In this document: piece after piece, positions 8,662-16,985 of the stretch | Numbering within the stretch: the stretch's first letter is position 1 | How the letters are laid out: each line of letters opens with the position of its first letter | Source: Gammaproteobacteria bacterium | Lineage (GTDB): Bacteria > Pseudomonadota > Gammaproteobacteria > Pseudomonadales > UBA5518 | Assembly: GCA_016718385.1 (NCBI GenBank) | Contig: JADKDK010000006.1 | Location: 496,001-560,000 of the forward strand | Length of the DNA: 64,000 nt | Direction: 5' to 3' | The notes under the pieces: model-generated | Database searches by the model: none | What the model saw: the letters and a program-made list of their open reading frames with translations, nothing else | Told to the model about the DNA's origin: nothing | Translations under genes and position numbers: made by a program

Positions 8662-10764
8662 TCAGGCGACCTCGCGGCGAAACGGCGGCAGCGAATCGAG
8701 GATCCTGCGCCCGTACTGGCGGGTGACCACGCGACGGTCGAGCAGCGTGATGCGCCCGGTGTCCTCCTCGGTGCGCAACAGCCGTCCGCTCGCCTGCACC
8801 AGCCGCAGCGCCGCGTCTGGCACCGAGATCTCCATGAACGGATTGCCGCCGCGCGACTCGACCCACTCGGCGAGCGCCGCTTCCACCGGATCGTCGGGCA
8901 CCGCGAAAGGCAGCTTCGCGATCACCACGTGCATGCAGTAGCTGCCGGGCAGGTCGATGCCCTCGGCGAAGCTGGCGAGCCCGAATATCACCGAGCCCTC
9001 GCCGGCATCGACGCGCTCGCGGTGCAGCCTGAGCAGCTCCTGCTTGGCGAAGTGGTCCTGCAGCAGGATGCGGTCGCGCAGCCCCAGGCTCACGCGGTCG
9101 TAGACCTCGCGCATCTGCTTGCGCGAGGCGAACAGCACCAGGCTCGCCTCGCCGCGATCGAGGTTCGCATCCAGCCAGTCCGCGACCTCGCGCGTGTGCG
9201 CCACCGGATCGCCCGGGTCGGCGGCGAGCCGCGGCACCGCGAGGCAGGCACGGCCGCGGTAGTCGAAGGGACTGGGCACCGTCGCGAACACGCAATCTGC
9301 GGGCAGCCCCGCGCGCAGCACGATGCGGTCGAACTTGCCGAGCGCGGTCAGCGTGGCCGAGGTCAGCACGGCGCCCGCCGCACGCGTCCAGATGCTGTCG
9401 CGCAGCACGTTCGCGGCCAGCACCGGCGCGGCGCAGACCTCGAGATCCGCGCCCGACTGCTGCTCGCTGGCGCGGATCCAGCGCGCCTGCGGCGCCGCGC
9501 CGGCGGGATCGGGCTCGGCCCAGGATCTCCACAGCCCCGCCAGCCGCTGCACGCGCCCGATCGAGAGCCCCATCACCGCGTAGCGGTCCTGCGCCGCCGA
9601 GCCGCCCGTATCGAGCTGGCGCGACAGCTCGTCCTCCGCGCCTTCCAGCGCATCGCCGAGCTTGCGCAGCGCGTGGTGCAGCGTGGCAGCCAGCGCCGCG
9701 ACATCTGCCGGCACCACGCCGTGCGGCAGGCGGTATTCCACGGCCGTGTCGCCCTTGCGCCCCGCCCCCGCCAGCAGGGCGCCCAGCAGCCGTCCCGCGG
9801 CGCTCAACCCGTGGTCGAGTTCCTCGCAGAGCGCCGGCACTTCCGCGAGGCGCCGACGCAAGGCGTCGCTCGAGCGTGGCTCGGCCATCAGCTCCGTCGC
9901 GAGCCGGCGGCAATCCTCGGCGTGCTCGCGTGCGAGGCCCAGCCGCGCGCGGAACGACAGGTGGTTGCAGGCCTTGTCCGGCAGGTGGTGCGCCTCGTCG
10001 AACACGTAGATCGCATCTTCCGGCGCCGGCAGCACGGCGCCGCCGCCGAGCGCGAGGTCCGCCAGCACCAGATCGTGGTTGGCCACGATGCAGTCGACGC
10101 CGTCGAGCCCCTCGCGCGCGGTGAAGAACGGGCACTGGCTCACGTAGGAGCAACGCCGCCCGCTGCACTGGTGGTGATCCGTGGTCATCAGGGCCCAGCG
10201 CGAGTCGGGTAGCGCCGCGGGCCAGGAATCGCGATCGCCGGCCCAGCTGCCGTCGGTAACCGCCGTGTATAGTTCGCGCAACAGCTCGCGGGTCTCCTGG
10301 TTCACGCCCGGCACGATCTGCTCGACCAGCGCGAGCTGCGCGCCGTCTTCATCGCGCGCGCCGCGCAGCAGAGAGTCGAGGCGCGCGGGGCACACATAGC
10401 GCCCGCGCCCCTTGGCGAGCGCGTAGCTGAAATCGAGCGCGCCGGCGGTCTTCAGGTCGGGCAGGTCACGGTGGAAGAGCTGCTCCTGCAACGCCACCGT
10501 GGCCGTGGAGATCACCAGCTTCTTGCCGAGCGCCTGCGCGATGGGGATCGCGGCGACCGCGTATGCTATGGTCTTGCCCGTGCCGGTGCCGGCCTCGACC
10601 ACACAGATCGGGCTGGCCCCGTTGTCGGGATCGTTCGAGCGCGCCAGGGCGTTCGCCACCTGCGCGATCATCGCGCGCTGGCCGCTGCGCGGCCTGAGGC
10701 CGCGTGCGTTCAGCCAGTTGCGATACGCGCCCTGGATGGCATTCTTGACGTCGTCGTTCAGCAA
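8662..10764 (-). CDS. dinG: DinG/YoaA-family iron-sulfur ATP-dependent DNA helicase
   Basis: About 700 residues starting at TTG 10764 (LLNDDVKNAIQGAYRNWL), preceded by GGGGA at good distance; the frame stays open much further upstream but that part lacks homology. Motif I is VVEAGTGTGKTIAY, motif II is DEAH (VFDEAHHLP), and four cysteines (RYVCPARL and CSGRRCSYVSQC) would hold the 4Fe-4S cluster typical of XPD-like helicases. It acts 5' to 3' on DNA with displaced strands or R-loops. DinG and YoaA are close paralogues and I cannot separate them by eye. A TATAGT at 10793-10798 (reverse strand) may be its -10. Confidence 0.85.
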   Translation of the reverse strand: MLNDDVKNAIQGAYRNWLNARGLRPRSGQRAMIAQVANALARSNDPDNGASPICVVEAGTGTGKTIAYAVAAIPIAQALGKKLVISTATVALQEQLFHRDLPDLKTAGALDFSYALAKGRGRYVCPARLDSLLRGARDEDGAQLALVEQIVPGVNQETRELLRELYTAVTDGSWAGDRDSWPAALPDSRWALMTTDHHQCSGRRCSYVSQCPFFTAREGLDGVDCIVANHDLVLADLALGGGAVLPAPEDAIYVFDEAHHLPDKACNHLSFRARLGLAREHAEDCRRLATELMAEPRSSDALRRRLAEVPALCEELDHGLSAAGRLLGALLAGAGRKGDTAVEYRLPHGVVPADVAALAATLHHALRKLGDALEGAEDELSRQLDTGGSAAQDRYAVMGLSIGRVQRLAGLWRSWAEPDPAGAAPQARWIRASEQQSGADLEVCAAPVLAANVLRDSIWTRAAGAVLTSATLTALGKFDRIVLRAGLPADCVFATVPSPFDYRGRACLAVPRLAADPGDPVAHTREVADWLDANLDRGEASLVLFASRKQMREVYDRVSLGLRDRILLQDHFAKQELLRLHRERVDAGEGSVIFGLASFAEGIDLPGSYCMHVVIAKLPFAVPDDPVEAALAEWVESRGGNPFMEISVPDAALRLVQASGRLLRTEEDTGRITLLDRRVVTRQYGRRILDSLPPFRREVA

Positions 10765-10860
10765 GCGAGGTCCCCGCGCAGGAAGGAAGCGGACTATAGC
10801 AGGGCAGGCGCCGCGCGGCGCTCGCCAGCCGCTGCGGCGGCAATTCCCCGGAAGCAAGCG

Positions 10861-11796
10861 ATGATCGAAACACTGTCCCACGGCATCACCTGCATCGACA
10901 CGGGTTACCACCGTGCCGGCCTCGCGGCCTGCTACCTGGTGGTCGATGACGGCGAGGCCGCGCTGATCGAAACCGGCACCGCGCTCAACCTGCCCGCCAT
11001 CCTGCAGGCCCTGACGGATTGCGGCGTCGCACCGGAGCAGCTGCGCTACATCATGCCGACGCACGTGCACCTCGATCATGCCGGCGGCGCCGGCGCGCTG
11101 CTCGCGCGCTGCCCGCAGGCGACGCTGGTGGCGCATCCGCGCGGCGCCCGTCACCTGGTCGACCCCGAGCGCCTCATCGCCGGGGCCAAGGCGGTGTACG
11201 GCGAGGAATCCTTCACGCGCATGTACGGCGAGATCGTGCCGGCGCCGGTCGAGCGCGTGCGCGAGGCTGCCGACGGCAGCCGCTGGACGCTGGGACGGCG
11301 CGATTTGCTGGTTCGCGACACGCCCGGGCACGCGCGGCACCATTTCTGCGTGTGGGACGAGACGAGCCGCGGCTGGTTCACCGGCGACACCTTCGGCATC
11401 GGTTACCGCGAGCTGTACTGCCGCGGCGAGCCCTACCTGATCCCGACCACCACGCCGGTGCAGTTCGAGCCCGGGGCGCTGCTCGCCTCGATCGAACTGC
11501 TGATGGCGGCCGAGCCGCGCTACTGCTATCTCACGCATTTCGGGCGCATCGCGGCGAGCGCGCATCACGCCGGATCGCTGCGCCGCCAGGTCCTCGACTA
11601 CGTGCGCCTCGCCGAGGGCATCGATATCACCGATCCCCACGCGCAAGCCGCGCTCACCGAGGCGCTGACGACCTACACCCTCGAGGGCCTGCACGCGGCC
11701 GGCAGCACGCTGCCCGCCACCACGCTGCGCGCACTGCTCGCGCTGGACATGGATCTCAGTGCACAGGGACTGGTGCACTGGATGCACCACCGTTAG
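10861..11796 (+). CDS. Metallo-beta-lactamase-fold hydrolase
   Basis: 311 residues from ATG 10861. THVHLDHAGG supplies HxHxDH, DTPGHARHH the next histidine, FTGDTFG the aspartate and YLTHFGR the last histidine, so a dinuclear metal site is complete. The C-terminal 70 residues form a helical extension beyond the core fold, as in lactonase- or flavoprotein-like subfamilies. Substrate unknown. It is divergent from dinG with under 100 bases between starts. The TAG stop is the first part of a REP palindrome. Confidence 0.8.
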   Translation: MIETLSHGITCIDTGYHRAGLAACYLVVDDGEAALIETGTALNLPAILQALTDCGVAPEQLRYIMPTHVHLDHAGGAGALLARCPQATLVAHPRGARHLVDPERLIAGAKAVYGEESFTRMYGEIVPAPVERVREAADGSRWTLGRRDLLVRDTPGHARHHFCVWDETSRGWFTGDTFGIGYRELYCRGEPYLIPTTTPVQFEPGALLASIELLMAAEPRYCYLTHFGRIAASAHHAGSLRRQVLDYVRLAEGIDITDPHAQAALTEALTTYTLEGLHAAGSTLPATTLRALLALDMDLSAQGLVHWMHHR

Positions 11797-11814
11797 GTCG
11801 GCATGCATGCCGAC
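11794..11814 (+). repeat. REP palindrome carrying the hydrolase stop codon
   Basis: TAG followed by GTCGGCATGCATGCCGAC, a perfect palindrome. The TAG is the stop codon of the preceding hydrolase; the base before it is T, so the tetranucleotide reads TTAG not GTAG. Confidence 0.6.
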
Positions 11815-11823
11815 ACGGCACCC

Positions 11824-11877
11824 GTGGGTCGGAATGAATATCGATCCAAGCCGTTGTCGCCATGAATGGCGACCCAC
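11824..11877 (+). repeat. GTGG-bounded REP doublet, left half degenerate
   Basis: Begins GTGGGTCGGAATGAATATCG and ends with GTCGCCATGAATGGCGAC plus CCAC (complement of GTGG). The right arm is intact; the left hairpin is decayed. Confidence 0.55.
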
Positions 11878-11896
11878 ACGGTCGGGATGCGGTTCC

Positions 11897-11941
11897 GTAG
11901 GTCGGCATTCATGCCGACTGTCGCCATGAATGGCGACCTAC
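11897..11941 (+). repeat. Compact GTAG REP doublet carrying the acyltransferase stop codon
   Basis: GTAG plus GTCGGCATTCATGCCGAC, one T, then GTCGCCATGAATGGCGAC plus CTAC. The terminal CTAC read on the reverse strand is GTAG, and its TAG is the stop codon of the acyltransferase. The outer arms match the doublets at 23958 and 32522, but the spacer of about 20 bases is missing. Confidence 0.7.
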
Positions 11942-13080
11942 GGCGCGTCGAGGGCCGCGCGGTTCAGCAGGGGATTGGCATACATCGCGAGCAGGTAGGG
12001 ACGGTGCGGCGCGGGAAGCGCTTCGAGCCGCGCGCGCAGCTCGGCATCCGCCGCCGCGACAGCGGCATCGTCGGCGAATCCCTCCGGCAGCCGGCCCTGC
12101 AGCATGCGCAACGCCGCGACGTTGCTGGGGTGGACGCGGTACAGCGCCAGCACCTGGCGATCGATCTCCGCGGCAACCTCGTCGGGTCCCGCGAAGTCGG
12201 CATCGAGGGGTTCTCCGAAGCTCACGTGCACCGCGCCCTTTGGTGAAGTGATGCTGTGCGCGATGCTGGCCACATCCTCGTGCTCCTCCTTCTCGTAATC
12301 GCCTTCGCTCGCGCGCAGGTACAGCTCGCGGGCCTTGGCGCCGTCGCAGGGATCCCATTCGTACGATATCGAAACCGGCACGATGTTGAGCGCGCGCAGG
12401 TGCCCTGCGATCGGCGTCTCGCGCGCCTTGCTGATGCACAGCATCTTGATGATCGCCGGCTCGGTGCGGTCCCAGCCATCCTTGGCGCGGCCCTCGCGCT
12501 GCGCGATCCAGATCGAGCTGCGCTCCTCGAGCAGCGAATGACGGATATAGCCCGACAGTTCCTGCAGGGCCGCGAGCATCTGTCGCGGCCCCTTCGCCCC
12601 GCGGCGCACGATGAAGCTCTTGTTCAGCCGCATCAGGTCCGAGACGTAGTCCTTGGTCAGCAGGTTGTCGCCGATGGCGATGCGCACGGTGTCCCGGCCG
12701 TTGGCATACAGCGCGTAGTTCACGAAGGCCGGATCCAGCGCGATGTCGCGGTGGTTGCCGATGAAAAGGCAGGCCCGGGCAGGATCCAGGCGCTCGAGCC
12801 CGCTCACCGTGAACTCCGTGGTGCTGGCCTCGATCATCGCGGTCATGTACTTCTCGACGACTTTCTGGAAGCCGGCGACGCTCGCCACGCCCGCAAGCTG
12901 GCGCCGGAGGTACAGGCGCACGATCGGGCGCAGCAGCGCACCCAGCGCGCCGCCGGCACGCGGGAAGCGAAGGCGCGTTAGCGCCGCTGTGAACTCGGCG
13001 TTGCGCAGCAGCCGGTCCAGCACGCCACGCACCTCGTCGTCGTTGTAGGGTCTGATCTGCGCGAACCGGTCCTGGCTCAT
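11938..13080 (-). CDS. PlsB/PlsC-like glycerolipid acyltransferase
   Basis: 380 residues. An acyltransferase core is centred on LFIGNHRDIALDPAFVNYALY (His110, Asp116) followed by FIVRRG and the substrate-binding SIWIAQREGRAKDG. The family transfers acyl groups to glycerol-3-phosphate or lysophosphatidate at the inner membrane; which of these is uncertain. The spacing from His to Asp is five residues, not the usual four (see findings). No clear transmembrane helix is present, so it would be peripheral. It is divergent from the enoyl-CoA hydratase (86 bases between starts). Its TAG stop lies inside a REP element. Confidence 0.75.
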   Translation of the reverse strand: MSQDRFAQIRPYNDDEVRGVLDRLLRNAEFTAALTRLRFPRAGGALGALLRPIVRLYLRRQLAGVASVAGFQKVVEKYMTAMIEASTTEFTVSGLERLDPARACLFIGNHRDIALDPAFVNYALYANGRDTVRIAIGDNLLTKDYVSDLMRLNKSFIVRRGAKGPRQMLAALQELSGYIRHSLLEERSSIWIAQREGRAKDGWDRTEPAIIKMLCISKARETPIAGHLRALNIVPVSISYEWDPCDGAKARELYLRASEGDYEKEEHEDVASIAHSITSPKGAVHVSFGEPLDADFAGPDEVAAEIDRQVLALYRVHPSNVAALRMLQGRLPEGFADDAAVAAADAELRARLEALPAPHRPYLLAMYANPLLNRAALDAP

Positions 13081-13166
13081 TGCGTCCTCTGGCTCTGTGG
13101 CTGATGGCCCGTGGCGCGGGCATTTGCGGCGCGCGATTATACGCTACCATTCCCGCCTCCCCCGCC

Positions 13167-13940
13167 ATGAATGCCGCCATGTCCGACGACCCGATCCTGT
13201 TCTCCCGCGACGGCCACATCGCCCGCATCACGCTGAACAACCCGACGCAGCACAACGCGCTGGGCGCCGCCGAGATCGGCCGTTTCCGCGATTGCCTCGA
13301 CGCCGTCGAGACCGATCCCTCGCTGCGGGTGCTGCTGCTCACCGGCAACGGGGAGAGCACCTTTTGCGCGGGCGCCTCGCTGAAGCAGTTCCGGAGCGGG
13401 GACATGAGCGGCGAACTGTTCAGCACGCTGACCGACCGGCTGGCGGCGCTGCCGATCCCCTCCGTGTGCGCGCTGAACGGGAACGTGTTCGGGGGCGGAG
13501 CGGAAATCGCGCTGTGCTGCGATTACCGTATCGGCGTGGACGACCTGCGGCTGCTGGTGCCGGCCGCGCGCATCGGCATCTGCTACCCGCTGAACGGCCT
13601 GCAGCGCTACGTCGACAAGCTGGGACTCGGCGCGGCCAAGCGCATCCTGGTCGCCAGCGAGGAACTGCCGGCCGAGACGCTGCTCGCCATCGGCTTCCTG
13701 CACCGCATCGTGGCGCGCGAGCGCCTCGACGCCGAGAGCGAAGCCTTCGCGCAGCACCTCGCGGGGCTCGCGCCGCTCGCGGTGCGCGCGATGAAGCAGA
13801 TCCTCGGCGGCATCGCGCGCGGCGACCTGGACAGCGCAGGCGCGGCCCGGCTGGCGCAGCAGTGCACGCAGTCGCGCGACCTGCAGGAGGGACTCGTGGC
13901 GCAACGCGAGAAACGCGCGCCGCGTTTCACCGGGGAATGA
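13167..13940 (+). CDS. Enoyl-CoA hydratase/isomerase family protein
   Basis: 257 residues from ATG 13167 (13179 is an alternative). Crotonase landmarks are present: FCAGASLKQF (first oxyanion loop) and GNVFGGGAEIALCCDYRIG (second). It would hydrate or isomerise enoyl-CoA thioesters in the cytoplasm. The catalytic Glu at the end of the second loop is replaced by the segment VPAARIGICYP, so the exact reaction is open. It runs toward the AraC regulator and the two coding ends overlap by 14 bases. Confidence 0.85.
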   Translation: MNAAMSDDPILFSRDGHIARITLNNPTQHNALGAAEIGRFRDCLDAVETDPSLRVLLLTGNGESTFCAGASLKQFRSGDMSGELFSTLTDRLAALPIPSVCALNGNVFGGGAEIALCCDYRIGVDDLRLLVPAARIGICYPLNGLQRYVDKLGLGAAKRILVASEELPAETLLAIGFLHRIVARERLDAESEAFAQHLAGLAPLAVRAMKQILGGIARGDLDSAGAARLAQQCTQSRDLQEGLVAQREKRAPRFTGE

Positions 13941-14976
13941 GCATCGCGCCGCCGCGCATGCCGCGCCGGTACGCGGCCGGCGAGCGGCCGGTCCAGCTGA
14001 GGAAGGCGCGACGGAAATTCGAGACGTCGTTGTAGCCCAGCATGTCGGCGATCTCCGCGATCGAGAGCATGCTGTCGCGCAGGTAGGTCTCGGCGAGCTG
14101 GCGCCTCAACTCGTGCACGATGCGCTGGTAGTTCGTGCCCTCCTCGTCGAGCCGCCGGCGCAGCGTGCGCGGGCTCACGTGCAGGTGGTCGGCGGCCTCC
14201 TCGAACGGGGGAAAGCGCCCCGGCGTCGCCAGCAGGTACTTGCGGATGTCGGTGGTGTAGCCGTCGCTGCGGTTGAGCGCGGCCAGCAGCTCGTCGCATT
14301 GCTGGCGGTAGAGTTTCAGCAGCGTGGGATTGGCGAACTGCAGCGGCACATCCAGATAGCGCCGGTCCACCGCGAGCCGGCTGTCGGGTGCATCGAAGCG
14401 CACGTCCCGGCAGATGAGGCGGTGATACTCCTCGCCATACCCCGGATCGGGATAGGCGAGCGTGACGCTGAGCGCGTCATCGGACAGCGCGCACAGCCGG
14501 CGCAGCGAGGCTGCCGCCGCCGCGAAGAAGATCTCGCAGTCGGCCGGCTCCGCCGCCTCGTGCAGCATGCCTCCGACCAGGCGGATCGAGACCGCCTCGC
14601 GCGCGGATTCGACCTCGATGCGGAAACTGCCGCTGATCAGGCGGTGATAATGTCCCATCACCTCCATCAACTCCTGCACGTTGCGGCAGCACATCAGCGC
14701 GTAGCCGAGCTCGCCGAGCGCGGCCACAGAGATGCGGCTGCCGAAATGCAGCGCGAAACCCGGATCGCCGGAACGGCGCAGGCAGTTCTCCAGCATGCGC
14801 GTCTGGTCGCGCAGCGAGATGCGGGTATCGGGCGCACCGAGCGCTCCCTCGTCGATCGAGGTGCCCTCCAGCACCTCGGACGGGGTGATGCCGAAATCGG
14901 CGGCGACCTCGACCATGATCGCCCCGATCGGCGCGGGCAGGTCGTGGCGCGGAACCCTCAGGCGATGCACCATCAT
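13927..14976 (-). CDS. OruR/ArgR-type AraC-family transcriptional regulator
   Basis: 349 residues from ATG 14976 or 14973 (MMVHRLRVPRHDLPAP); upstream in-frame codons run into the divergent gene's promoter. The N-terminal two thirds match the arabinose-binding-like effector domain of OruR-type regulators. The C-terminal domain holds two helix-turn-helices: FEEAADHLHVSPRTLRRRL and IAEIADMLGYNDVSNFRRAF. Divergent placement 127 bases from the diiron ferritin-like gene suggests it controls that gene; effector unknown. Ends inside the 3' end of the hydratase gene. Confidence 0.85.
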   Translation of the reverse strand: MMVHRLRVPRHDLPAPIGAIMVEVAADFGITPSEVLEGTSIDEGALGAPDTRISLRDQTRMLENCLRRSGDPGFALHFGSRISVAALGELGYALMCCRNVQELMEVMGHYHRLISGSFRIEVESAREAVSIRLVGGMLHEAAEPADCEIFFAAAAASLRRLCALSDDALSVTLAYPDPGYGEEYHRLICRDVRFDAPDSRLAVDRRYLDVPLQFANPTLLKLYRQQCDELLAALNRSDGYTTDIRKYLLATPGRFPPFEEAADHLHVSPRTLRRRLDEEGTNYQRIVHELRRQLAETYLRDSMLSIAEIADMLGYNDVSNFRRAFLSWTGRSPAAYRRGMRGGAMLIPR

Positions 14977-14994
14977 TGGCCCCGATTGACCATT

Positions 14995-15005
14995 TTGTGG
15001 CACAA
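14995..15005. promoter_or_regulatory. Palindromic operator candidate between araC-type and ferritin-like genes
   Basis: TTGTGGCACAA is a perfect inverted repeat (TTGTG/CACAA, one-base centre), 19 bases upstream of the regulator start and about 99 bases upstream of the ferritin-like start. A TTGACC at 14986-14991 overlaps its left side. Its place between divergent genes suggests regulator binding, though AraC proteins often prefer direct repeats. Confidence 0.35.
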
Positions 15006-15103
15006 GATAACCTTGTTCCGGCGGCGCCGGCAACCAACAATCTGTGCACTCCGATCCCGGTCGGACACCAGACAGAAAAACAGTCATCGTGGAGGAGTTT
15101 CCC

Positions 15104-16195
15104 ATGGGCGTTCAATTCGTCATCGACACCCCGAGCGAAGTCCGTTACTTCGACCAGGAAGCCGCGCGCATGGACGCGGGCACCGCGCAGCAGGTCGCCG
15201 AGATCTTCCAGACTCCGCTGACCGGCAGTTACAACTGGGACTACCGCGTCCAGGACGACCGCATCAAAAAGCTCTACGAACTGGGCAAGCAGCTCAACTG
15301 GAACGTCGAGACCGACATCGACTGGGGCAAGCGGCGCACGCGTCTCACGCCCGAGCAGCGCGACGCGATCGTCGCCTTCAAGGGCTACGGCCCCTACGAA
15401 GCGCTCAGCGAGGAACAGAAGCAGGAGTTCGCCGAGCACGAGAATGTATGGACGCTGTCGCAGTTCCTGCACGGCGAACAGGGCGCGCTGCTCGTGGCCT
15501 CGCAGCTCACGAGCTGCGCGCCGACGCTGAACGCCAAACTCTACGCGGCTTCGCAGACCTTCGACGAGGCTCGCCACGTCGAGGTCTTCAACAAGTACCT
15601 GCAGACCAAGGCAGGTTATATGTACCCGGTGGATCCGGCGCTGAAGAGCCTGCTCGACAAGATCCTCACCGATCCGCGCTGGGACCTGAAGTTCATCGGC
15701 ATGCAGCTGATCATCGAGGGGCTGGCGCTGTCGGCCTTCACCACGATGAAGGCCACCACGCCCAAGGGCGAGCTGCTGAACGACGTGGTCGAGCTGGTGC
15801 TGCGCGACGAAGCGCGCCACGTGACTTTCGGCATCAACTATCTCGAGGAGCATCTCAAGAACCTGAGCGAGGCCGAACGCGAGGAGCGCGCGCGCTTCGC
15901 CTACGAGGCCTGCGTGGTGGCGCGCGAGCGCATGATCCCGAAGGACGTGTTCCACCACTGGGGCTGGAACGTCGAGGAGGCGCGGCGCATCTACCTGGAA
16001 GGCGAGTTCCGCCAGATGTTCCGCAACCTGATGTTCATGCGCGTGATGCCGAACCTGCGCCGCATCGGGCTGCTGACCGACTCGGTGCGTCCGCTGTTCG
16101 AACAGCTCGGGATGCTCGAGTACGAGAACCTGAAGGACGACGGCGACATCGACTGGGCCGAGCTGTCGCGGCCGCTGTTCACCACCGCCGCCTGA
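15104..16195 (+). CDS. Ferritin-like diiron-carboxylate protein
   Basis: 363 residues from ATG 15104 with GGAGGAG ideally placed upstream. Six likely metal ligands form the class-I diiron pattern: Glu125 (HGEQGALL), Glu155 and His158 (FDEARHVEVF), Glu205 (IIEGLAL), Glu236 and His239 (RDEARHVTFG). This resembles R2-like oxidases and AurF-type oxygenases, which activate O2. The size and repeated EARH motifs argue against an iron-storage role. The substrate is unknown; control by the divergent AraC regulator hints at inducible oxidation of an organic compound. Confidence 0.75.
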   Translation: MGVQFVIDTPSEVRYFDQEAARMDAGTAQQVAEIFQTPLTGSYNWDYRVQDDRIKKLYELGKQLNWNVETDIDWGKRRTRLTPEQRDAIVAFKGYGPYEALSEEQKQEFAEHENVWTLSQFLHGEQGALLVASQLTSCAPTLNAKLYAASQTFDEARHVEVFNKYLQTKAGYMYPVDPALKSLLDKILTDPRWDLKFIGMQLIIEGLALSAFTTMKATTPKGELLNDVVELVLRDEARHVTFGINYLEEHLKNLSEAEREERARFAYEACVVARERMIPKDVFHHWGWNVEEARRIYLEGEFRQMFRNLMFMRVMPNLRRIGLLTDSVRPLFEQLGMLEYENLKDDGDIDWAELSRPLFTTAA

Positions 16196-16199
16196 GGTT

Positions 16200-16985
16200 T
16201 CAGTCCGGCGCACCGTCGAGCCGGAACGCATCCGCATCGAGGTGCGCCGGGAATTTCTCCCGGCACTGAGCCAGCGTTTGCGCCGCGAGCGTCACGCGGT
16301 GCACGCCCGCGGCGCTGCCGGCATCCAGCGCCAGCCGGCCCCACGGGTCGATCACCAGGCTGTCACCGGCATACTCGATGCCCTCGCCGTCGACGCCGGT
16401 GCGGTTCACCCCGATCACCCAGGCCTGGTTCTCGATCGCGCGCGCGACGAGCAGCGCGCGCCAGTGCTCGCGCCGGCGCGCCGGCCAGTTCGCCACGTAC
16501 AGCAGCGCGTCGTAGTCGCCGCGGTTGCGGCTCCACACCGGGAAGCGCAGGTCGTAGCAGACCTGCGGGCACAGCCGCCAGCCCTGCCATTCGATCACGC
16601 GCCGCTCGCTGCCCGGCACATAGCCGTGATGCTCGCCGGCCATGCGGAACAGGTGGCGCTTGTCGTAGTGCTCGAGTCCAGCGTCCGGGCGCGCGAACAG
16701 GAAGCGGTTGCGAAACGCCCCGCCCTCGGCGATCGCGAGGCTGCCGGCGATCGCACAACCGTGCAGTGCCGCCTGCTCGCGCAGCCAGCCCACCGTGGGG
16801 CCATCCATGCCCTCGGCACAGCCGGCGGGTTCCATCGTGAAGCCGGTGGCGAACATCTCGGGCAGCAGCACCACCAGCGCGCTGCCGGCGGCTGCCGGCA
16901 GCAGGCAGGCGAATTGCGCGCGATTGGCCGGCGCGTCCTGCCACGCGAGATCCTGCTGCAAGATCGTGACGCTCAGATCCTGCAT
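16200..16985 (-). CDS. Omega-amidase (YafV-like) carbon-nitrogen hydrolase
   Basis: 261 residues from ATG 16985. The nitrilase triad is visible: Glu in LLPEMFATGF, Lys in HYDKRHLFRM, Cys in CPQVCYDLRFPVW. This arrangement fits the Nit2/YafV omega-amidases, which hydrolyse alpha-ketoglutaramate or alpha-ketosuccinamate to the keto acid and ammonia. The start overlaps the end of the aminotransferase gene by 13 bases, so the pair is coupled. That suits the transaminase-omega-amidase route, in which glutamine is the amino donor. Confidence 0.85.
   Translation of the reverse strand: MQDLSVTILQQDLAWQDAPANRAQFACLLPAAAGSALVVLLPEMFATGFTMEPAGCAEGMDGPTVGWLREQAALHGCAIAGSLAIAEGGAFRNRFLFARPDAGLEHYDKRHLFRMAGEHHGYVPGSERRVIEWQGWRLCPQVCYDLRFPVWSRNRGDYDALLYVANWPARRREHWRALLVARAIENQAWVIGVNRTGVDGEGIEYAGDSLVIDPWGRLALDAGSAAGVHRVTLAAQTLAQCREKFPAHLDADAFRLDGAPD

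Noticed and set aside
12256..12981. Forward frame inside the acyltransferase gene
   Set aside because: Antisense to conserved sequence with no start signal or family match.
13907..13960. Annotation conflict from overlapping convergent ends of the hydratase and AraC genes
   Set aside because: The 14-base overlap is real in the sequence and both C-termini look normal, so no error is inferred.
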